64,000 nt of DNA, from NCBI RefSeq assembly GCF_036323735.1, contig NC_086031.1, positions 44,625,225 to 44,689,224 on the forward strand, in the 5' to 3' direction. Positions 57,001 to 64,000 of this stretch are shown in pieces (position 1 is the stretch's first letter; the number at the start of each line of letters is the position of its first letter). The DNA comes from Rattus norvegicus. Taxonomy: Eukaryota > Chordata > Mammalia > Rodentia > Muridae. Below the pieces are notes generated by a model that saw only the letters and a list, made by a program, of their open reading frames with translations, did not search any database and was not told the DNA's origin. The position numbers and the translations under genes were made by a program.

Positions 57001-58271
57001 TATTCATTATTCTGCTGTACAAAACATTGCTCAAAAGCCTTGTGCCTATATTCCAAGCAAGTCTTCCCTTCTTTCATCTAGCCAAATATATACTCATTCA
57101 TTTCTTGTTTTCTCTCTTGCTGTACATTTTAACTGTTTCTTTCTCGTAGAAACCAGCAGTCAACAGAGAGGTACATAATTTTTTATATGAAACAAACTGT
57201 ATAATATTGTGCACACATAAAATTAACACAGCTTTTAAAAAGTTCTACTAATAAAAAAGATCTGGAAGAATTGTGCTGTGTCATTACAGAAGATAACAGT
57301 AAGTTTTGTCACCTGAAGCAAGTCACTTGAATGTTACTTGTTGCATATTGAGAAGAATCGGTTTTCCTAGTTTAAAAGTAACATGACGCCCAGGCATTGT
57401 TGATGCACCTGAAATACTAGTACTGGCAGGGGCTTTGCAAGTTCCAGCTCACTACGGGCTACGTATTAAATTCCAGACCGACATGATGGGCAATTTTAAT
57501 GTGGCCTACAGGAATATAGGAGATGACAGTATGGCCAGAAAAACCAGACTCACGGAGGCACTCAGGGAGGGTCGCATTCCATTCCTTCGAGGGATCAAAG
57601 ACCAAAGACTTCTTTCCCACCAAGTGGTAGCCTTTGATACAAAGGTAAATTCCCAGAATCTGTTCTTCAGTTTCCTTTCCAACAAACACACTATTGTTCA
57701 CCGGAGGGGGTTCTGAACAGCTCCCTGTTGGAGGGAAAAGGAGAACAGAATCATCTGGCATTATCACCAGCCGCAAAAACATTCCTCCCTCAGACTCTTT
57801 GCTGAACTAATCCCGGCCTATCTCTTCCATTGTATGAGAATCCCCATCTCTCATTCTCCAGGAATGTCTAAGGTTACACTTCCAAACAGATAATGGATAT
57901 TGTATTTAAATCCAGCTACAAGTTATCCATTCCCTAACAAGCAATCCCTTCCCAAGTATCAGTCCTAGATTCCTTAATAGTTGACATCTCAGGATTTTGA
58001 AAGTGTCACTTTTTGGGATCCCAGAATAAGAAAAGCAAGTCAGCAATGACTACCCATCTCAGGGGGCAAGATCACCATCAATGTATATTAAAGCTCACAA
58101 TGAGTATAGAGCATATACCTCACTTGAGAATTTTCAATATTATAAATTTCATTAAAAATACAGAATGCCTCTTAACCCACAAATTGACATGAGATATCTT
58201 ATATGGAAATCATACTTACCATCTAAGGCAGAAATCAACCATATCAGACAGCACACAACCAAACAAAGCAT
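47889..58271 (-). CDS. C4bpb: C4b-binding protein beta chain (6 coding exons)
   Basis: Coding segments from 5' to 3': 58271-58220, 57724-57554, 56208-56032, 55469-55376, 48706-48580 and 48044-47889. All have GT..AG junctions and matching phases, giving 258 residues without stops. Layout: signal peptide, three CCP modules, then a C-terminal segment that pairs with the alpha-chain core. In human C4BP the beta chain binds protein S through CCP1. Odd points: CCP1 has three cysteines instead of four, and one of the two tail cysteines sits at a different place than in human. The mouse gene is known to be a pseudogene; this copy is open. It lies upstream of C4bpa on the same strand, the order seen in human. 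Confidence 0.95.
48580..48706 (-). CDS. C4bpb: C4bpb exon: CCP3 second half and linker
   Basis: Enters in phase 2 after CATCTCCAG, leaves in phase 0 at GCTATT|GTAAGT. Last two CCP3 cysteines in VQCSDG and PTCES, with a tryptophan in EWSPS. The linker QEPPKSAEQSALEKA is longer than the human one and lacks its cysteine (human PKPECEKA). The donor is a tandem GTAAGTAAG; here the first GT keeps frame. Confidence 0.94.
49298..54835 (+). mobile_element. Degenerate class III (ERVL-like) provirus
   Basis: Two related LTR-like blocks in the same orientation, about 49300-49700 and 54447-54835, share a series of phrases (ATATGTGCTGGTG / ACATGTGCTGATG, TTCCTTTGGTATCTTGACAT). A purine-rich tract (GGGGTGAAGGAGGGGAAG, about 54425-54446) precedes the second. 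Between them lie pol remnants: a reverse-transcriptase block near 51800-51970, where the expected YxDD site reads as a stop followed by I-D-K, and an integrase-core block near 53330-53480. A gag-like open frame may lie at 50265-50510. Many stops; not functional. It fills the large fourth intron of C4bpb, antisense to the gene. LTR edges are approximate, and the class is inferred from the pol phrases. Confidence 0.7.
54875..55205 (+). repeat. Rodent MaLR-like LTR, sense
   Basis: GTGGTAATTTGAATATGATG, TCCCCAGTTGGTGGCACTGT, GAAGGAGGTATGTCACTAGA and TTGGTCATCATTGCAGCAAC follow the order of a common murine LTR-like repeat (MT-related). The family is not certain. Confidence 0.6.
55376..55469 (-). 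CDS. C4bpb: C4bpb exon: CCP3 first half
   Basis: Enters in phase 1 after CTCCCTTAG, leaves in phase 2 at GATGG|GTAAGC. Cysteines in RDCEPPE and YYCEDG. The VHGYFEG phrase is shared with human. The 6.7-kb intron that follows holds the provirus. Confidence 0.94.
55725..55865 (+). repeat. ID-derived SINE, diverged
   Basis: GTTGAAGCTGTAGCTCATGG, GCGCCTACCTCCCATG and GACCTGGGTTCGACCACCAG keep the order of ID A and B boxes with many changes, followed by B1-like TATAATTCCAGCACTCAGGA. Probably an old B4-type composite. Confidence 0.65.
56032..56208 (-). CDS. C4bpb: C4bpb exon: CCP2
   Basis: Symmetric phase-1 exon of 177 bases. Acceptor TTCTTCAG, donor AGTA|GTAAGT. Four cysteines (GHCPDP, FECNDG, SQCLED, PICRS) and a tryptophan in HTWAPP. 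Sequons NIS and NWS. The stretch GYILKGSNWSQCLEDHTWAP is almost the same as human CCP2. Confidence 0.95.
56585..56885 (+). repeat. Possible LTR-like repeat
   Basis: GGACTGTTGGGAGCTGCTCA at the start, a CTGCAATAAACTTATGG poly(A)-signal-like part and TCATTAGTTTCTTATCTGGG at the end suggest an LTR with R/U5, but no partner or family was recognised. Confidence 0.4.
57554..57724 (-). CDS. C4bpb: C4bpb exon: CCP1 (three cysteines only)
   Basis: Symmetric phase-1 exon of 171 bases. Acceptor CCTCCAACAG, donor CTCC|GTGAGT. Cysteines in GSCSEPP, YLCIKG and PECL. The third CCP cysteine is absent: the position reads SLVFDPSKEW where human has a cysteine (TLFCNASKEW). The usual Cys1-Cys3 bond cannot form, and Cys1 is left unpaired. 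The module is otherwise conserved (ILGIYLCIKGYHLVGKK). Sequon NAT. This is the protein S-binding module in human. Confidence 0.94.
58220..58271 (-). CDS. C4bpb: C4bpb first coding exon: signal peptide
   Basis: ATG at 58271-58269 opens MLCLVVCCLIWLISALDG, a hydrophobic leader that ends in phase 1 at GATG|GTAAGT. Human has a similar Cys-rich leader. The acceptor or upstream non-coding exon could not be fixed; a donor-like GGGTAAGAA lies on the minus strand near 58575. Confidence 0.88.
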
Positions 58272-59685
58272 TTGGTGACCAGTTACTTGACCCACGATGG
58301 ACTTAAACTCTGATATCAGTCAAAAGCATCCTCTAAAGACGTCAGATCAAAACAACTTCCTTCTAAGGAATTATATTTCCCCTGTAACAGATGGGAAAAA
58401 GAAAGTCTACCCTGTAATAGAGAAGAATAGCAGAAATAAGACAGTGTATCCAGTGGATTTGCAACCACAAAGAGACAATTAAAGAGCTGCCAGAATTAAA
58501 ATCTTAAGAAATTTCCCAGTTTCTAGAAATGCGAATCAGTGGACCTGCAGTTGCTTTAGACTGCAGGTTTATTCTTACCCAACAGGCATGAGCCAAATAT
58601 TCCTGCCACGACCTTGACTTCTGTCAATATTTCCAGTGTTTACAGTTCACTGCCTACGGCTCTCACCAGCTTTGGGGACAGACAGGGTGCCGATCAATGG
58701 TATTTTCCCAGAAAAGACCAAACTGAGTGTTACTTCCTCCCCATTTTTCTAAATTCTCATCTGTGCCAAGGATAGTATTAACAAGCAGATGATACGCAAG
58801 CTGTGAATGAATGCCTTTGGTGTATATCAGACACACTTCAGGAAAGCCCTAGTGGGCAGGACAACAGAGAGGCAATGCCTCCCACAAGGCATCTGAGGGG
58901 AGGGGCTGCTTATATTGGAGTGGTAGTTTCTACATGGGCAGTAGGCTATTGTTTCAATGATGCAGTATCCTGGAATAAGTTTAGAAGGAATGATAGTCTT
59001 CAACTTGAATCAGAAATGGCTCAGCCTAGCCACCTATCCTGAGCTGGTGTCCACATTTTGTAGCAACAGCTCATTATGAATAACTTTGATAACAATCTTC
59101 CTAGGAGGCAGCAGGGACCTTGCTTGGAGCACAGCCTTCTGTGAGCCAAAGCAGCCTTGCTTTGAATGCCACAGTACATTCATCCATACCAGATCAGATT
59201 CGGTATATTAGCTACCTCCAGACCATGTCAGTACCGAAGAATGGAAGCTCAATTATTGTGGGGGAACTGAGAGTTTCTTTTGGGGTTCTTAGTCTAATTG
59301 GTAAGAAGAATTTTAAAATTGAATCATAAGGAAACTTGTAAAGAATTTTATTAGTTCCAAGGAAAAACAACGGAGCAGGCAAGCCTGAAAATCTTGGTAA
59401 CTGCCAAGAGGAGGTGGTGAAGAGGAAGAATACAGTTATGTAGTATGCAATGGAGGTTGACAAGCAGCTGCATGGAGGCAGAGGGTAGTTCAGAGAAAGA
59501 ATGAGAAATCCAAGTGCCTGGGGAAGTTATACTTCTACATTTGGCCTGTTGGAAAGATAGAAAGGTGCTTCCAAAAGCAGATGACCTCTGCTGTATGGCC
59601 TGAGGGAAGCACTATGTCTGCCCCAATGGAGGGGCACTTGCCAGGACATTACCTCAGCAGTATACAGCTTAATGCTTAGTTAAGC
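58272..59685. other. C4bpb 5' flank
   Basis: Should hold the non-coding first exon and promoter, but neither is clear from reading. No repeat is certain. Short open frames at 58803-59042 and 59120-59329 have no resemblance to known proteins. Confidence 0.35.
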
Positions 59686-60105
59686 TGTCTTAGTTAGGAT
59701 TTCCATTGCAGTGAAGAAACAGCATACCAAGGCAACTTTTATAAAGGACAATATTTAATTGGGGGCTCCCTTATGGGTTCAGAGGTTCAGTCCATTATTA
59801 ACAAGGCAGGAAACATGGCAGCATCCAGGCAGGTATGGCACTAGAGACAGAGCTGAGAGTTCTATATCTTACTCCGAAGAGAACCAGAAGCTAGGAGAAA
59901 GGTCTCAAAGCCCAGTAACACACCTATTCCAACAAGGCCACACCTTTTAATAGTGCCACTCTCTAGGCCAAGCATATTTAAACCACCACATTCTACAACC
60001 TGACCCCCATAGGCTTGTTCAAACATATGAGTCTATGGGCACTACACCTAGTTATAGCATAACACAAAATATATTTTAGTCCACATTCAAGAGTCCCCAT
60101 AGACT
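59686..60105 (-). repeat. MT-type MaLR LTR plus start of internal region
   Basis: TGTCTTAGTTAGGATTTCCA, CAAGGCAACTTTTATAAAGG, ATTTAATTGGGGGCTCCCTT and CACCTATTCCAACAAGGCCA match the LTR at 26715-27033. Beyond the LTR (59991), CCCCCATAGGCTTGTTCAAA and ATATGAGTCTATGGGCACTA match the adjacent internal part of that element. The rest was cut off where the L1 begins. Confidence 0.8.
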
Positions 60106-60109
60106 GTAC

Positions 60110-63100
60110 CTGGAGCAGACCCAGTCCCACAGTTCTCTGTACCCAAATCCTGTTGGAGAGAGGACTGCTCTCAGAAGTGCAGACAATCCTGAGAGCTCAG
60201 GGGAGACCACTACCTCTGCTCACATTCCTGGCCCAAGAGGAACCCCCCTAGAGCCCTCTGGACACAGGAACCTACTAGCAGTCAGGGTAGATCCTTCCAG
60301 TCTCCTCCTGTGCCCAGAGCTGAAAGACAGTAGCCAGGAGTGCTGACACCCTGAGAGCAGAGGTAAGGCCAACATCTGTGCTGACACAAAGGCTTACAGT
60401 AGGGTCAAGCCATGGTCAGAGACAGCAAGACCAGCTAACACCAGAGACAACCAAATGGTGAGAGGCAAGCACAGGAACCTAAGAAAGAGAAACTAAGACT
60501 ACTTGGCATCATCAGAATTTAGTTCTCCCACCAAAGCAAATACTGGATACCCCAACACACCAGAAAAGCAAGATTTGGATTTAAAATCACATCTCATGAT
60601 GATGACAGAGGACATTAAGAATGACATAAATAACTCCCTTAAAGAAATACAGAACAACACAGGTAAATGAGTAGAAGCCCTTAAAGAGAAAACACAAAAA
60701 TCACTTAAAGAATTACAGGAAAACACAACTAAGCAGGTGAAGGAATTGAACAAAACCATCCAGGATCTAGAAATGGAAATAGAAATAACGAAGAAAGCTC
60801 AAAGGGAGACAACCCTGGAGATAGAAAACATTGACACAAAAGTCAAAAAAAATGTAAAATACAAAAAGCTCCTAGCCCAAAACATTCAAGAAATCCAGGA
60901 CACAAAGAGAAGATCAAACCTAAGGATAATAGGTATAGAAGAGAGTGAAGACTCTCAACTTAAAGGGCCAGTAAATATCCTCAACAAAATTATAGAAGAA
61001 AACTTCCCTAACCTAAAGAAAGAGATGCCCATAAACATACAAGAAGCCTACAGAACTCCAAATAGATTGGACCAGAAAAGATATTCCTCCTATCACATAA
61101 TAGTCAAAACACCAAAAGCACAAAACAAAGAAAGAATATAAAAAGCAGTAAGAAGAAAAGATCAAGTAACATATAAATACAGACCTATCAGAATTACACC
61201 AGACTTCTCAACAGAGACTATGAAAGCCAGATGATCCTGGGCAGATGTCATACAGACACTAAGAGAACACAAATAGGCTACTATATCCAGCAAAACTCTC
61301 AATTAACATAGATGGAGAAACCAAAATATTTCATGACAAAACCAAATTTACACAATATCTTTCCACAAATCCAGCCATACAAAAGACGGAAAACTCCAAC
61401 ACAAAGAGGGAAACCACACCCTAGAAAAAGCAAGAAAGTAATCTTCTTGCAACAAGCCCAAAAGAAGAGAGATACACAAACATAATTCCACCTCTAAAAA
61501 CAAAAATAACAGGAAACAACAATAACTATTGCTTAATATCTCTTAATGTAAATGGACCCAATTCCCTAATAAAAATACATAGAATAAGAGACTGGATACG
61601 CAAAGAGGACCCAACATTTTGCTGCATACAGGAAACACACCTCAGAGACAAAGACAGACACTACCTCAGACTAGAAGACTGGAAAACAATTTTTGAAGCA
61701 AATGGTCCCAAGAAAAAAGCTGGAGTAGCCATTCTAATATTGAATAAAATTGACTTTCAACCAAAAGTTATCAAAAAAAGATAAGGACACTTCATATTCA
61801 TCAAAAGAAAAACCCACCAAGATGAACTCTCAATCCTGAATCTATGCTCCAAATGCAAGGGCACCTACATTCATAAAAGAATCCTTACTAAAGCTCAAAG
61901 CACACATTGCAACTCACAAAATAATAGTGGGAGATTTCAACACCCCACAATGGACAGATCATGGAAACAGAAATTAAACAGAGACATAGAGAAATTAACA
62001 GAAGTTATGAACCAAATGGATTTAACAAATATTTATAGAACATTTAATCCTAAAACAAAAAAAAATATGCCTTCTTCTCCGCATGTCATGGTACCTTCTC
62101 CAAAACTGACCATATCATTAAACAGGCCTCAACAGGTACAGAAAGATAGAAATAATCCCATGCGTCCTATCAGACCACCATGGGCTAAAACTGGTCTTCA
62201 ATAACAATAAGGGAAGAACACCCACATATACATGGAAGTTGAACAATGCTCTACTCAATAATAACTTGGTCAAGGAAGAAAGAAAGAAATTAAAGACTTT
62301 TTAGAATTTAATGAAAATAAAGGCACAACATACCCAAACTTATGGGACACGATGAAAGCTGTGCTAAGAGGACAACTCATAGCTCTGATTGCCTCCAAAA
62401 AGAAACAGGAGAGAGTATACACTAGCAGCTTGATAGCACACCTAAAAGCACTCTAGAACAAAAAGAAGCAAATACACCCAGGAGGAGAAGGCAAGAAATA
62501 AACTCAGGGCTGAAATCAATCAAGTAGAAACAAAAAAGACTATACAAAGAATCAACAAAACCAGAAACTGGTTCTTTGAGAAAATCAACAAGATAGATAA
62601 ACCCTTAGCCAGACTAACCAGAGGGCACAGAATATTCAACTTAACAAAATCAGAAATGAAAAGGAAGACGTAACAACAGAATCTGAGGAAAACAAAACAA
62701 AACAAAACAAAAAAATCAGATCCTACTACAAAAGCCTTTATTCAACAAAACTGGAAAATCTGGATGAAATGTGAAATGGACAATTTTCTAAATAGATACC
62801 AGGTGCCAAAGTTAAATTGGGATCAGATAAACCATCTAAACAGTCCCAAAACTCCTAAAGAAATAGAAGCAGTCATTAAAAGTCTCCCAACCAAAAAAAA
62901 GCCCAGGACTAGATAGGTTTAATGCAGAATTCTATCAGACCTTCATAGAAGACCTCATACCAATACTGTCCAAACTATTCCACAAAATAGAAACAGAAGG
63001 AACACTACCCAATTCCTTCTATGAAGCCACAATTATGCTTATACCTAAACCACACAAAGACCCAACGAAGAAAGAAAAGTTCCAATCAATTTCCCTTATG

Positions 63101-64000
63101 AATATCAAAGCAAAAATACTCAATAAAATCCTCACAAACTGAATCCAAGAACATATCAAAACAATCATCCATCATGATCAAATAGGCTTCATCCCAGGGA
63201 TCCAGGGATGGTTCAATATACAGAAATTCATCAACATAATCTACTATATAATCAAATTGAAGGGAAAAAACCACACGATCATCTCATTAGATGCTGAGAA
63301 AGCATCTGGCAAAATTCAACACCCCTTCATGTTAAAAGTCTTGGAAAGATCAGGAATTCAAGCCCCATACCTAAACATAGTAAAAGCAAGCAATATACAG
63401 CAAACCAGTAGCCAACATCAAACTAAATGGAGAGAAACCTGAAGCAATTCCACTAAAATAAGTGACTAGACAAGGCTGTCCATTGTCTCCCTACTTATTC
63501 AACATAGGACTCAAAGTCCTAGCCAGACAATTAAAGGAGGTCAAAAGGATACAAATGGGAAAGGAAGAAGTCAAAATATCACTATTGGCAAATGATATGA
63601 TAGTACACGTAAGTGACCCCAAAAGTTCCACCAGAGAACTACTAGGCCTGATAAACAACTTCAGCAAAGTGGCTGGATATAAAATTAATTCAAATCAGTA
63701 GCCTTTCTCTACTCAAAGGATAAACAGGCTGAGAAAGAAATTATAGAAATGACACCCTTCACAATAGTCACAAATAACATAAAATACCTCGGTGTGACTC
63801 TAGCCAAGCAAGAAAGATCTATATGACAAGAACTTCGACTCTTTGAAGAAAGAAATTGAAGATCTCAGAAGATGGAAAATTCTCCCATGCTCATGGATTG
63901 GCAGGATTTATATAGTAAAAATGGCCATTTTGCCAAAAGCAGTCTACAGGTTCAATGCAATTCTCATCAAAATTTCGAACTCAATTCTTCATAGAGTTAG
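60110..64000 (+). mobile_element. Degenerate near-full-length L1, sense, runs off window
   Basis: Order of a murine L1: a 5' UTR-like GC-richer region (60110-60480), ORF1 (open part 60737-61141, with a coiled-coil of Glu/Lys heptads and then the RNA-binding domain), an inter-ORF gap, and ORF2 from about 61500, with endonuclease phrases near 61540-61950 and reverse transcriptase to the end. Many stops and frame changes. The RT active-site region near 63585-63605 reads LLANDMI, where an active L1 has two aspartates in a row, so one catalytic aspartate is lost. Confidence 0.88.

Noticed and set aside
1..64000. CRISPR arrays, operons, or prokaryotic-type regulatory sites
   Set aside because: No regularly spaced repeats, and the window is clearly mammalian, with spliced genes and SINE/LINE content.

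Overview
The window is mammalian nuclear DNA, almost certainly rat (Rattus). It carries minus-strand exons of two complement-control (CCP/sushi) genes set in typical murine repeats: B1, B2 and B4 SINEs, tRNA-Ala-derived ID elements, MT-type MaLR LTRs, and L1 copies with the G-rich 3' end of murine L1. The ID elements and an intact C4b-binding protein beta gene favour rat over mouse, where that gene is known as a pseudogene.

Layout, high to low coordinates because both genes read on the minus strand. 64000-60110: a degenerate sense L1 running off the window. 60100-59686: an MT LTR. 58271-47889: C4bpb, six coding exons encoding a signal peptide, three CCP modules and a C-terminal chain-association segment. 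Its fourth intron holds a decayed class III (ERVL-like) provirus at about 49300-54830. 47830-34000: intergenic DNA with a plus-strand, semi-processed Lsm6 retrocopy (41060-43620), a URR1-like hAT element with a perfect 8-bp target duplication, and a young L1 tail. 33999-3005: C4bpa, eleven coding exons encoding a signal peptide, eight CCP modules and a C-terminal oligomerisation helix with two cysteines. Its introns hold several L1 insertions, a complete LTR-internal-LTR MaLR element (26715-29288), and a B2 SINE split across two ID elements. 2860-1: 3' flank and an antisense L1 fragment.

Function. The two genes encode the alpha and beta chains of plasma C4b-binding protein, an inhibitor of the classical and lectin complement pathways. 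Several alpha chains join through their C-terminal helices. One beta chain can join the same core and, in species where this is known, carries vitamin K-dependent protein S through its first CCP. Reading frame and splice phase hold across every coding junction of both genes. The most notable coding feature is that beta-chain CCP1 has only three cysteines: the third CCP cysteine is replaced by phenylalanine.

I see no unfamiliar multi-gene system. The points most worth following are the odd beta-chain CCP1, the relocated beta-chain tail cysteine, the semi-processed Lsm6 retrocopy with an intron read-through ORF, and the split B2/ID structure. Repeat family names come from recognition by eye, and their edges are approximate unless target-site duplications are given.
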